DNA of 64,000 nt from Rossellomorea sp. SC111 (GTDB lineage: Bacteria > Bacillota > Bacilli > Bacillales > Bacillaceae_B): positions 62,001-126,000 of the forward strand of contig NZ_JANIOC010000009.1 of assembly GCF_024733565.1 (NCBI RefSeq), in the 5' to 3' direction. The stretch's first letter is position 1; each line of letters starts with the position of its first letter. The notes under the pieces are model-generated. The model searched no databases. It worked only from the letters and a program-made list of their open reading frames with translations, and was not told where the DNA came from. Below, in pieces: positions 1 through 8,138 of the stretch. The translations under genes were made by a program, and so were the position numbers.

Positions 1-45
1 TTATTCATACTTACGTTTGAGATAGGGAGAAGTTTCAATTTTCAG

Positions 46-102
46 TCAAAATAAGACAGCTAACCTGTCCAAGAGGTTGGATTTCAAGTTGTCTTTCTTC
101 AT
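46..102 (-). CDS. possible 18-codon small ORF after the DUF2268 gene
   Basis: A short frame starts 4 bases after the stop of the DUF2268 gene. Its ribosome binding site (AAAGAGGTGA) overlaps the end of that gene. It encodes about 18 residues beginning MKKDNLKSNLLDRL and then stops. It could be a translated microprotein, the stub of a decayed gene, or chance. Nothing else is recognisable in bases 1-45. Confidence 0.25.
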   Translation of the reverse strand: MKKDNLKSNLLDRLAVLF

Positions 103-106
103 TTTG

Positions 107-922
107 TCACCTCTTTAGTAAGAACGATTTTGAAGGCAGCTCGGTAAGCTCCTCCATCGTACATTCACTGTTTTCATTCATATACCATTCAACCAGGTAA
201 TAGCCTATAGAATATCCACCCCAAAAAGGGAGTTGCAATTCTTTATTCCCAAACATGTAAGAATCTGTTCTCTTCCCTTTATCATGGATGTGATGCCTAA
301 ACGTTGTCTCCCACAGTTGTTGTGCTTCTTTTTCTGAGAGAACACTTTTATAAGGGCCCAGGAAAGCATCACCCAATTCAATTCTTACAAAGTGCTCAGC
401 CAATCCTTCTAAAACTAATCGGTCCAGCAAGGTCTCATTTCCTTCGGTCATATTGTGTTTACTCATTCTCCAGTGATGATGGTACTCGTGAAAAATCACC
501 GACTTCAATGTGTCTCTTACACCTTCATCGGCTGCCACGATAAAGCACATTTGGCCGTTCCATTCTGTATAGGCAGATATTCCTCCAAGCTTCTCTTTCA
601 CAAATTCATCATGCTGATCTAAGATCAACAACTCAAATTGAATCGGTTTTTCTGACGGATATGTTGCTTGTAATCTTGTCAATTCGGATTGAATATAAGA
701 CTCATAATCACATAGACTTATTCTATCTAATTGCTGCTGTAAAGAATCCACATTTGAATAAAGATCAAACATTCCGAGAAACATTCTGGTATTAAGCTCC
801 TCTTTTTGAAGCTGGAACGTTTCCATGAAGAGCTTTTCTCTATCTATTGTCACATCTACCTTTGTCTGGTCAAGAAAGCGTTTCATCTGAGTCAACCTAG
901 GTAATTTTTCTACTGAACTCAC
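107..922 (-). CDS. DUF2268-type putative zinc metalloprotease (soluble)
   Basis: A 271-residue protein starting with GTG behind a good AAGGAG site. It carries the zincin motif HEYHHH at residues 145-150 and a downstream glutamate motif (EGLAEHF, 172-178) expected to complete the zinc site. This is the pattern of DUF2268 (YjaZ-like) predicted Zn-dependent proteases. There is no signal peptide, so it should be cytosolic. A secreted lipoprotein relative is encoded at 18979-19941. The substrate is unknown. The metalloprotease fold is well supported; activity is inferred. Confidence 0.8.
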   Translation of the reverse strand: MSSVEKLPRLTQMKRFLDQTKVDVTIDREKLFMETFQLQKEELNTRMFLGMFDLYSNVDSLQQQLDRISLCDYESYIQSELTRLQATYPSEKPIQFELLILDQHDEFVKEKLGGISAYTEWNGQMCFIVAADEGVRDTLKSVIFHEYHHHWRMSKHNMTEGNETLLDRLVLEGLAEHFVRIELGDAFLGPYKSVLSEKEAQQLWETTFRHHIHDKGKRTDSYMFGNKELQLPFWGGYSIGYYLVEWYMNENSECTMEELTELPSKSFLLKR

Positions 923-960
923 TTTACGTTCTCCTTACTTCAGGTAATATTCGATGTTTT

Positions 961-1383
961 CTAAAATTCCACAAAAAACGGATGCTTTTCCTCATTCAAA
1001 CAGAGCTCGATCCGCTCTCTGAAATTCGAATGCGTCACCATTTTGAGTGCCTCTTCAATCGAAAAAAATCCAACCTCCAGACTTTCAGGAGAAGTAGTCG
1101 GCACTCCCCCAACGGGCTTAGCTAGAAATAGGGTATTGCAGATGGACCTCTTCACATTTTGAAATACCCCACAAAACGCTACGATTTCAACTTCAATACC
1201 CGACTCCTCTTTCGTCTCCCTGATCGCTGCGTCTTTTAACGACTCCCCTTCTTCCACTTGACCACCGGGCATTTCCCAACCACGCCTAGGTCCTTTAATT
1301 AATAGGATTTCCTGGTTTTCATTCATGACGATCGTAGCCGCTGAAACGATATGTTTTGGCGGTGTGTATGTTTGTTGTGTCAT
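961..1383 (-). CDS. Nudix hydrolase
   Basis: A 140-residue MutT-like protein with a complete Nudix box at residues 41-63 (G-x5-E-x7-RE-x2-EE-x-G). Such enzymes hydrolyse nucleoside diphosphates linked to another moiety and need divalent metal bound by the box glutamates. Length fits a single-domain housekeeping Nudix enzyme. The start is supported by GGAGGGGG upstream. It follows the DUF2268 frame on the same strand with 38 bases between them, but the transcript order puts it first. The substrate cannot be read from the sequence. Confidence 0.88.
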   Translation of the reverse strand: MTQQTYTPPKHIVSAATIVMNENQEILLIKGPRRGWEMPGGQVEEGESLKDAAIRETKEESGIEVEIVAFCGVFQNVKRSICNTLFLAKPVGGVPTTSPESLEVGFFSIEEALKMVTHSNFRERIELCLNEEKHPFFVEF

Positions 1384-1500
1384 TATTTTTCCCCCTCCAT
1401 AAAAATAGGAGCTTACCTATCACGATAAACCCCGGATACCCAAAAACCTTTATTCATGGACCAAATGAGAATGTTGGCGCCTTTATGAATCTCCCCTTAC

Positions 1501-1914
1501 TTAAATAGGCTGACCCTTTTCAGCCGTCGTGAAAAATGCACCTTTCACATAAATCGTATAAATTAAGACAATGACCGAAAAAACAAGATTACCTAGAAAG
1601 GGTTGCTCAGGTTGATTTGTCACTAATACTGAACTAATTAAAGCAAACAGCACTGAGTACGAGACGAACAACCAAAATCCCCATCTTTTCAATCTCATGT
1701 ACCCATATACCATCAATAGAGAAAACAGTGCCAATACTATTCTCATCATCCGTTCAGGCAGGATCGATACACCAAAACGTTCCGAAATGCTGATGGCGTC
1801 CGAACCAGCCTGATAAAAAATGGCCGTGAATAACAGAACCACCGCTCCAAAAATATAGAAATATCCTATGATAGATACACCTAAAGGTCTTTTCATCCAT
1901 TCCCTCCATTCCAC
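1501..1914 (-). CDS. small integral membrane protein, unknown function
   Basis: A 137-residue protein with about four hydrophobic helices (residues ~11-33, 48-67, 74-95 and 103-124). It has a basic amino-terminus and a short polar tail. No catalytic motif is visible and I do not recognise the family with confidence. Its promoter (1942-1970) belongs to a set of four near-identical promoters in this window, which suggests co-regulation with the genes at 16215, 21107 and 22479. Confidence 0.7.
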   Translation of the reverse strand: MEWREWMKRPLGVSIIGYFYIFGAVVLLFTAIFYQAGSDAISISERFGVSILPERMMRIVLALFSLLMVYGYMRLKRWGFWLFVSYSVLFALISSVLVTNQPEQPFLGNLVFSVIVLIYTIYVKGAFFTTAEKGQPI

Positions 1915-1941
1915 GGTTTGAGGTCACTTCCCCCACTACCA

Positions 1942-1970
1942 ATTATGTCAAAATAAACCAAAACACTCAA
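1942..1970 (-). promoter_or_regulatory. sigma-A-like promoter, TTGAGT-N17-CATAAT family (copy 1)
   Basis: On the minus strand TTGAGT (1965-1970) is followed after exactly 17 bases by CATAAT (1942-1947) and then TGGTA. It sits 28 bases upstream of the gene starting at 1914. Both boxes and the flanking TTTTGA and TGGTA are shared with copies at 17036, 22310 and 22946. Confidence 0.6.
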
Positions 1971-2024
1971 TCATTATTTCCATTATATGAGGCTCATTCA
2001 TCCAGAATTCGTGTCTTTCCAGAT

Positions 2025-2660
2025 TCACTCTGTACCTTTCTCCACCCAATACCCCTCATCCGAATTCCTCACAACCACATCAAAATTCTCACTCTTCGGA
2101 TGCATGAAGACTTCATATTGAACCCTGCGCTCGTCATGGGTTTTCCGTAAATACTCCACTTCCATCCCTCTTTCGTTCACGTCGCGGATGCCCCTTCTTA
2201 TGAGCTCTGTCTCTCCATCTGTGTAGAAGTAGATTTTCAAATCATATAAATCCTGTTTACTGAACGCGACGGACATCCCTTCTACAATTGTCAGGTTGTT
2301 TTCGGATGAAATGAGCCGACTTGGTTCATAAGGTACGTCCAACGTGTAAAAATTCATTCCCTCCCTCACCATCCGGACGTCCCGATCAAGGGCGAATAGA
2401 TGATGGGCATCGGGATGACATGCGGTCATTTTGGACTGATGCTTTTCGTTCTTATATTCATATTCTATGAAGGAATGTTTTCTGACAGCCGAACTCACGA
2501 TATAAGGATCGGTGTTGATATAATTTGCTTCTCCAAGCAGCGCCAGCAGTTTCTTCGCAAATGTCGTTTTACCCGAAGCACCGTGACCTGAGATGCCGAT
2601 AACCATTTTTCCTTCCTGCTTCTTCAAGCGATCTGCTATGTTATGTAAAATGTTGTCCAT
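2025..2660 (-). CDS. uridine kinase-like P-loop kinase
   Basis: A 211-residue P-loop protein with Walker A GHGASGKT at residues 25-32 near the amino-terminus. The layout is that of uridine kinase/phosphoribulokinase-like small-molecule kinases. A mid-protein Asp-Val-Pro segment and basic lid-like helices (RRGIRD, RKTHDERR) fit that group. The substrate is probably a nucleoside or small metabolite (inference). It is the last gene of a minus-strand run DinB-like, M3 peptidase, small membrane protein, kinase, with a 22-base gap to the gene before it. Confidence 0.75.
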   Translation of the reverse strand: MDNILHNIADRLKKQEGKMVIGISGHGASGKTTFAKKLLALLGEANYINTDPYIVSSAVRKHSFIEYEYKNEKHQSKMTACHPDAHHLFALDRDVRMVREGMNFYTLDVPYEPSRLISSENNLTIVEGMSVAFSKQDLYDLKIYFYTDGETELIRRGIRDVNERGMEVEYLRKTHDERRVQYEVFMHPKSENFDVVVRNSDEGYWVEKGTE

Positions 2661-2682
2661 AGATGACTCCCTCTCTTAAGTA

Positions 2683-2901
2683 TTAATCTTCTCCGCTGAT
2701 ATCGATCTCAGTATTGTCTTCACCCACACCGTCCGGATGCCTCATTTCATACATCTGTCCACGCCTCCTGAATTGCTTGATCATCATAGCCAGGAATACG
2801 CCGACCAACGATAAATAAAAGAGGAAATCGAAGTGAAAAAATAGTGCCACACTTAATAACAAAATCGACGGAAGTGCAATGAGGAATTGAAGCTTTTTCA
2901 T
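2683..2901 (-). CDS. small two-helix membrane protein coupled to the M3 peptidase gene
   Basis: A 72-residue protein with two hydrophobic helices (about residues 4-24 and 25-42) and an acidic carboxy-terminus ending EDNTEIDISGED. A longer TTG start exists at 2910. I prefer ATG at 2901, which overlaps the stop of the upstream M3 peptidase as ATGA and implies translational coupling. The family is not recognised. The coupling suggests a shared transcript with the peptidase rather than a proven shared role. Confidence 0.6.
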   Translation of the reverse strand: MKKLQFLIALPSILLLSVALFFHFDFLFYLSLVGVFLAMMIKQFRRRGQMYEMRHPDGVGEDNTEIDISGED

Positions 2902-4658
2902 CGGGAACAAGCCAGTCTGATAAACTCCTCACTATCCTTCACACACAATTCCATCCCTTTTTCCCAGAAATCTTCCTTCGTAATGTCTTCCCCCAAGTGC
3001 TTCATGACGAGATCTTCTGCCGACATACGTCCTGAATCCCGCAGGAGGTCCATGTATTGTTCCTCAAATCCTTTTCCTTTTTCCTTTGCACGTGCAAAAA
3101 GGTGGAGAGCCAGTAAATACCCAAAGGTGTACGGAAAGTTATAAAAAGGTGATTCTGTTTTATAGAAATGGGGCGTCCATATCCACGAATGAACCGGGAC
3201 CTCATCAAGGGCACCTGCATATCCTTCTTCCATGGCAGACTCCATGAGCTCGTTCAGGCGTGATGCCGGGATGAACCCTTTTCTCCGCTCTTCGTGAACA
3301 TTCATTTCAAAGATGAATCTGGCGTGCAGATTCATGAAGTTCATCACACTTCTCTTCAGTTTCTCATCAAGGAGGAACAGCTTCTCTTCGTCGGTATCCG
3401 CCTTTTCCATAGCTGCTTCCAGGATGATCATCTCTGCAAAGGTTGACGCTGTTTCTGCCAAATTCATGGGGTACGAATTGTTCATCCCGTTTTCATTTTT
3501 CATCGCATGGTTGTGAAAGGCATGGCCCAGTTCATGTACAAGGGTCAGGACTCCTTTAAATGTACCCGGGAACGTCATGAAGACCCTTGATTCCCCCGTC
3601 AACGGAAATCCTGCACAAAGGGGAACCGCCGACTTACCAGGTCGGTTTTCCGCTTCGACCCACCCTTCACGGAATGCATTCTCGGCAAACCGCCCCATTT
3701 CGTTCCCGAACGCGCGGAATCGCTCTTCGATCAACTGAGCAGCATCAGCGTATTCCATTCCTTGATGATCATGATTCATCGGGGACCAGAAGTGATAGGA
3801 CTTCATTTTGAGATCACCATTCATCTCTGCCTTCACATTCAGATATTCGGCAAATGGCTCTTTATACTTTTTCATTACGGAAAGCATCGCATTCAGTGTT
3901 TCCGGCTTCATCCGGTTTTGAGCGAGAGGTACTTGGGTGACATCCTCCACCCCCATGCTGTCATACATATTCAACCTGAAGCCTATCAGATGATTCAAGA
4001 TCTGGGCGAACTGTCCCGCGTGTTCGTTCCATTTTGCCACCAGCGCTTCATGAGATTCTTTTCTAACCGATTCATCGGCATGGGTCCGGAGATTGATCGC
4101 CTGTCCAACCGAAAGCTCTTCTCCCCTGAACCGTACCTTTATGCTGCTCATGAATGATTGATAGAATTGTCCCCAGGCATGGTAACCGTCTGGCATAAGA
4201 TTCGCCACTTCACGTGTAGGCTCACGTTCCGCTTCTTCACGCCACTCTTCCAGGATAAAGCGATACTCCTTGAGATTCTCTGAAGCAAGCAGAAGTCCCC
4301 ATTCCATTTCCTCTATAGAAGCTAACTCTCTCTTCAAGTCACTCCTGATAGAATCATGTCTTGATTGAAGGGCCGTTGCTTCCCCTCTATAAAATTGGGC
4401 AACCTGGTCATCCGGATCCACCGAAAGCAGACAAATAGCAAATGACCTCATTTGTGATATCGAAACCTTAATTTCCGTGAGCCGATCAAGAACATTTCTC
4501 AGTTGATCAGGCTTTGGCGTCACTTTCTGCATGAGCTCTTCCAGCGCGGAAATCCTTACTTTCGTCTGATTCATATGGTCTTCTAAATCAGGTGATGCGC
4601 TTCCCCCATTGAAGATGCTGTCGAGATTCCAAACCGCCTTATATTCCGTATGAATCAT
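2898..4658 (-). CDS. M3 family oligoendopeptidase (PepF-like)
   Basis: A 586-residue cytosolic zinc peptidase. The thermolysin-type motif HELGH is at residues 375-379 and the third ligand is the glutamate in NLAETAS (about 402). Length and domain order match M3B oligoendopeptidase F, which trims short peptides inside a clam-shaped cavity. There is no signal peptide. The start ATG has GGGGGAG 8 bases upstream. A second M3 enzyme of similar size lies at 17127-18899, so the two are paralogs that probably differ in peptide preference. Confidence 0.9.
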   Translation of the reverse strand: MIHTEYKAVWNLDSIFNGGSASPDLEDHMNQTKVRISALEELMQKVTPKPDQLRNVLDRLTEIKVSISQMRSFAICLLSVDPDDQVAQFYRGEATALQSRHDSIRSDLKRELASIEEMEWGLLLASENLKEYRFILEEWREEAEREPTREVANLMPDGYHAWGQFYQSFMSSIKVRFRGEELSVGQAINLRTHADESVRKESHEALVAKWNEHAGQFAQILNHLIGFRLNMYDSMGVEDVTQVPLAQNRMKPETLNAMLSVMKKYKEPFAEYLNVKAEMNGDLKMKSYHFWSPMNHDHQGMEYADAAQLIEERFRAFGNEMGRFAENAFREGWVEAENRPGKSAVPLCAGFPLTGESRVFMTFPGTFKGVLTLVHELGHAFHNHAMKNENGMNNSYPMNLAETASTFAEMIILEAAMEKADTDEEKLFLLDEKLKRSVMNFMNLHARFIFEMNVHEERRKGFIPASRLNELMESAMEEGYAGALDEVPVHSWIWTPHFYKTESPFYNFPYTFGYLLALHLFARAKEKGKGFEEQYMDLLRDSGRMSAEDLVMKHLGEDITKEDFWEKGMELCVKDSEEFIRLACSR

Positions 4659-4672
4659 ATTCCATTCTCCCC

Positions 4673-5143
4673 CTAATCCCAGAGATTCGCCCTCGTAATC
4701 CCGCCTGTTCGTAAATAATCCAATAACTGACCGGCGTGAACGGATTCGTGATATGCGATTCTCATCAACATATCGCCCATTACCCTCACGTATCCTACAT
4801 CGGAACGATCAATCTTATCAGCAGATAAAGATTCTTCGTTCAAATCCGAAACATATTCCAGAAAACTTTTTCTGAAGGGCTCGGCAAACTCCAACTCATT
4901 TTCCACTGAAATGTACGGCTTACCTGCAAAGGGTGATTCGTACTCACTTAAACTCCCTCCATTGATTAATGCCAAGTGATAATAATGTTCACCTTCCAAC
5001 ACATGACGAACCATCTCGATGCAAGACATCGCCTCACCATCTGGTTTCCAATGTAAAAAGTCCTTTGGAATGCCTGACCACAGCTTTACGCTTCTCCGTC
5101 TCACTTCTTCCAAATTGAGTATGATTAATTGAATTGCATTCAT
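4673..5143 (-). CDS. DinB family protein
   Basis: A 156-residue DinB/YfiT-like four-helix-bundle protein. It has metal-ligand-type histidines in MVRHVLEGEHYYH and in the carboxy-terminal HESVHAGQ. Members of this group are often thiol-dependent transferases or have unknown roles. The longest frame begins at a TTG (5164), but AGGGGG lies inside it, so ATG at 5143 is the better start. It opens the run that continues with the M3 peptidase 14 bases downstream. Confidence 0.75.
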   Translation of the reverse strand: MNAIQLIILNLEEVRRRSVKLWSGIPKDFLHWKPDGEAMSCIEMVRHVLEGEHYYHLALINGGSLSEYESPFAGKPYISVENELEFAEPFRKSFLEYVSDLNEESLSADKIDRSDVGYVRVMGDMLMRIAYHESVHAGQLLDYLRTGGITRANLWD

Positions 5144-5271
5144 CTCTAATATCCCCCTAATCAAACGTATGTTCTTATTTTACCTTATTTTCTACTATCT
5201 TCCAATCATTATTTGTCCCAATTTTCTAAATAGATTATAATTCCCTTATACTACTAAACGGAGGAATCATC

Positions 5272-5745
5272 GTGCCAATCACTTTAGCCTTATACAACGA
5301 AACCTATGAACATCGGCTTAAGGACTTCCACCTGCCGGATGACCAGCTTCAATTCACGAGCCTGCCACTTGATAAAATCCATAATCCCGCCATCTCTAAA
5401 GACACCCGTCACATAGTGATCCTAAGTGATGACACACCTGTCGGTTATTTTGCTTTGGAGAAAGGGGAAAAGCTTCGTAAATATTCGACTAATCCTAAAG
5501 CCAGACTCTTAACCTCTTTTTCTATCGATGCAAGACATCAGGGACAAGGCGTGGCGAAAAAGGGACTCATCCAGCTTCCAAACTTCATTCGGGAGCACCT
5601 TCCGGATACGGACGAAGTGGTCCTCGGAGTAAACAAACGGAACGGGGCAGCCATCAGCCTCTACTTGAAAACCGGGTTCACTGATGAAGACGAAGTATAT
5701 GTAGGACCTAAAGGACCACAGCATGTTCTTCATTTGAAAATATAA
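5272..5745 (+). CDS. GNAT family N-acetyltransferase
   Basis: A 157-residue GNAT enzyme. The acetyl-CoA-binding motif A is recognisable as SIDARHQGQGVAKKGL around residues 83-98, followed by a VNKRNGAAISLYLKTGF motif B near residues 125-142. A good GGAGG site precedes the ATG. It is monocistronic between a minus-strand gene on its left and a convergent VOC gene on its right, and ends in the shared terminator at 5747-5780. The substrate is unknown. Confidence 0.85.
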   Translation: MPITLALYNETYEHRLKDFHLPDDQLQFTSLPLDKIHNPAISKDTRHIVILSDDTPVGYFALEKGEKLRKYSTNPKARLLTSFSIDARHQGQGVAKKGLIQLPNFIREHLPDTDEVVLGVNKRNGAAISLYLKTGFTDEDEVYVGPKGPQHVLHLKI

Positions 5746-5746
5746 A

Positions 5747-5780
5747 AACAGGAATGCCCTCTATCTTGGGCATTCCTGTT
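5747..5780. terminator. bidirectional terminator, 13-bp stem
   Basis: AACAGGAATGCCC (5747-5759) pairs perfectly with 5768-5780 around an 8-base loop and lies between convergent genes. T-rich tracts follow on the plus side (TTTC) and A-rich on the other. Confidence 0.85.
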
Positions 5781-5783
5781 TCA

Positions 5784-6158
5784 TTATCCCGTACAGATCA
5801 TCACTCGATTTCCATCGGGATCCTGGATGACGAAGAAGGAAAAATCATCGAATCTTGTGATGTCAGAGACGATTTCATAATTCAGCTGTTCTACAAACGA
5901 ATAAGCTTCTTCAATGTTATCAGTGTGGAAATTAAAAAGAGGATGTGGACTCTGACCTGCCTCTTTCGTCATACCCTCCGGCCCTGCATCCAGGGTCAAT
6001 CCCGTGAAATGATTGATGGCCAGGTTGTAGACGGGATCTTCCACCTGACCGAGATCATACGCCTGACCCAGTAACTCGGAGTACCATCGGACAGATTCCT
6101 TCAGATTGCTGACATGAATAAACACCGTATTCATTTGATTTAAAATTGGACTTTTCAT
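5784..6158 (-). CDS. VOC family (glyoxalase/bleomycin-resistance fold) protein
   Basis: A 124-residue vicinal-oxygen-chelate protein with two beta-alpha-beta-beta-beta halves. It shows the usual signatures FIHVSNLKESVRWYSELLG at the start and FFVIQDPDGNRV near the end. Members bind a metal and a small molecule; function ranges from lyase to antibiotic binding and is not set here. The longer frame from 6203 lacks a ribosome site, whereas ATG 6158 has GGGAGAGGG upstream. Confidence 0.82.
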   Translation of the reverse strand: MKSPILNQMNTVFIHVSNLKESVRWYSELLGQAYDLGQVEDPVYNLAINHFTGLTLDAGPEGMTKEAGQSPHPLFNFHTDNIEEAYSFVEQLNYEIVSDITRFDDFSFFVIQDPDGNRVMICTG

Positions 6159-6235
6159 TGATTTCCCTCTCCCATACCCTTTGATTGTCTTCATACATAA
6201 CAACGCAGAAAACGTTCAAAACCTTACAGGGAAAT

Positions 6236-7174
6236 TTAAAAAACATGATAAAAACAGGTGGCGTTCAATTTCACCTGCATCTCTTCAGCTGCCCGCTTCA
6301 TCAAATCCCAGGAAAAACAATAGAAAGTCCACTTAGTGACCTCGAATCCCACCGTTTCGATTATATGAAGATTATTGAGGTACAGATCTCCGTCAAGCTT
6401 CCTCTCCATCTCGACGACGACCTGCTTGCCCCAGAGCATTCTATATTCGGCAACAATTTGATGCTGCGTATCGACGACTTCCTTCCAATCGTTGAGGGAA
6501 TTCCCCTTCGTTTCATCCCTGCCCATTTCAATCCCGGCATGAACGATATTGACTGTGACATTTTCATTCAGGACTGAAACAATCAACTCGGGATCCTTAT
6601 TTCTGAACCCCCTCAATAACGTGTCAAGAGTCGCATTGGAAACCAGATTAAGGACGGGTGTCGATGCCGTTTGCTTTCCTTTTGCTTTTCTGAAGACTGA
6701 TCTTGCCCTTGTCAGGTTGGTATACACAGCCCCTTCCGTCGTCGAAATCATGCCTGCAATCTCACTCGCCTTGAACCGGAAAGCCTCTGCGAGCAGGAGT
6801 GAGACATATTGATGGGGAGTCAAATGCTGCATAAGAAACTCTAGATGATCCATTATCTCAAAGTCGAAAGTTGACTTGCGGTCAGGCTGAATCTCTTCCT
6901 CCAAAGACTGGACAGTATAAGGAGTTCGTCTATAACGATCAATCCACAGATTGGACGCAATCTTAAATAAATACGATTTCATCTTTACAGGCCGATGCAT
7001 CTTGGCAAGCATGGCCAGAGACTTGAACAGTGTATCCTGTACCAGATCCTCTGCATCCCAAGGCGATCGAGTTAACTTGTAGCAATACTTCCACAAATCC
7101 GATCGATAGGGCTCGATTTCCTTTTTAAAACGTTGGTCGATCCCCCTCAGATCATCACTCAATTGTGTTGTCAT
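6236..7174 (-). CDS. ECF RNA polymerase sigma factor with SnoaL-like carboxy-terminal domain
   Basis: A 312-residue protein. Residues ~15-90 form sigma region 2 (WDAEDLVQDTLFKSL, KSYLFKIASNLWIDRYR) and ~110-165 region 4 (EIAGMISTTEGAVYTNLTRAR). The remaining ~120 residues look like an NTF2/SnoaL fold, as in ECF41/ECF56-type sigma factors whose tail controls activity without an anti-sigma protein. No anti-sigma gene is adjacent. It is transcribed alone after the permease pair. Targets are unknown. Confidence 0.82.
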   Translation of the reverse strand: MTTQLSDDLRGIDQRFKKEIEPYRSDLWKYCYKLTRSPWDAEDLVQDTLFKSLAMLAKMHRPVKMKSYLFKIASNLWIDRYRRTPYTVQSLEEEIQPDRKSTFDFEIMDHLEFLMQHLTPHQYVSLLLAEAFRFKASEIAGMISTTEGAVYTNLTRARSVFRKAKGKQTASTPVLNLVSNATLDTLLRGFRNKDPELIVSVLNENVTVNIVHAGIEMGRDETKGNSLNDWKEVVDTQHQIVAEYRMLWGKQVVVEMERKLDGDLYLNNLHIIETVGFEVTKWTFYCFSWDLMKRAAEEMQVKLNATCFYHVF

Positions 7175-7217
7175 AGCTTCTCACTCCTTTATATCACAAC
7201 CGATTGTTCAGAATATG

Positions 7218-8138
7218 TTAGTAAGAAATATTTTTAGCCGCATGATTCCGGACACCACGATCACCCGAAAGAAAAGATGACCTTCTCCTCATATAATCTC
7301 CATCGAAAAGGGTACGGACCCCGTTTGTCAACAGGGTCAGTGAGACGATCAGAAGGGTTAACATCAGGACCGGAAAGAAAACAATCCATGGTGACAGCAT
7401 CAACTCATAGTAGTTGCTCCCGATGAATGACGTCCACCCGGGGATATAAAAACCAAGGATCGACACGTGCATCATGAGAGTTAATACAGTAATCAGTTGG
7501 CCGCTGATCACCAACAGGAACTTCCCTCTCACACTCGGAAGGACATGTTTTACAAGAATGTGAAGATGTCTTCCTCCCAGCACCCGGGCACCCTGGATGA
7601 ATTCCTGCTGCATAGCCAGAAAAGTTTCTTTTCCGATCAGCTGGGATAATGAAGGGATGCCCACTCCGATTAATATCCACATGGTCATGGTCCATCTGAA
7701 GTCGGGATTTCCCATAAAAAGATTAAAGTCCATTAATCTCATACTGTAGAGTAGTAGAAAGGCGAGAAGCGTAGTCGGGACAAAATGAAACCCCTTTATG
7801 AAAACATCCAACCATTTCAACCTTCGATAAAGGAGTCCGTATAGAAGTCCCAACACGAGGGAAATAAGCATTCTCCCACATGTGACAACCAGGGCAAATT
7901 TCAGAGTCGTCATGGTTTGCCCTAAAGTCGCATCAAACATATCGATCCCTCCGGTCGAAGTGCCAAAAGGATGTTCCCATGTAGGAGGGAGTGGCTTTTT
8001 GTTATAGTAATCCTCTTTGGAAATGTCGCCTATATCCTCTTTAAAGAATTGACTATTCACATAACTTGTCCCTAACAGGAGGACCATCAACACTAGACCC
8101 GCTATAAGGCTTCCATCCTTACATAGCCTTCTGATCAT
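7218..8138 (-). CDS. Opp/Dpp-type ABC transporter permease (C-type subunit)
   Basis: A 306-residue inner-membrane permease. An amino-terminal helix is followed by an extracellular stretch and then a BPD-type core with the EAA-loop sequence GARVLGGRHLHILVKHVLP at about residues 183-201. This resembles the OppC/DppC subunit of peptide or nickel importers. Its start overlaps the partner permease gene by 20 bases behind an AAAGGAG site, so the two are coupled. No ATPase or binding-protein gene is adjacent, which is unusual for this family. Confidence 0.8.
   Translation of the reverse strand: MIRRLCKDGSLIAGLVLMVLLLGTSYVNSQFFKEDIGDISKEDYYNKKPLPPTWEHPFGTSTGGIDMFDATLGQTMTTLKFALVVTCGRMLISLVLGLLYGLLYRRLKWLDVFIKGFHFVPTTLLAFLLLYSMRLMDFNLFMGNPDFRWTMTMWILIGVGIPSLSQLIGKETFLAMQQEFIQGARVLGGRHLHILVKHVLPSVRGKFLLVISGQLITVLTLMMHVSILGFYIPGWTSFIGSNYYELMLSPWIVFFPVLMLTLLIVSLTLLTNGVRTLFDGDYMRRRSSFLSGDRGVRNHAAKNISY

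Noticed and set aside
3762-4157. 131-codon plus-strand frame inside the M3 peptidase gene
   Set aside because: Antisense shadow of a strongly supported gene, no ribosome site.
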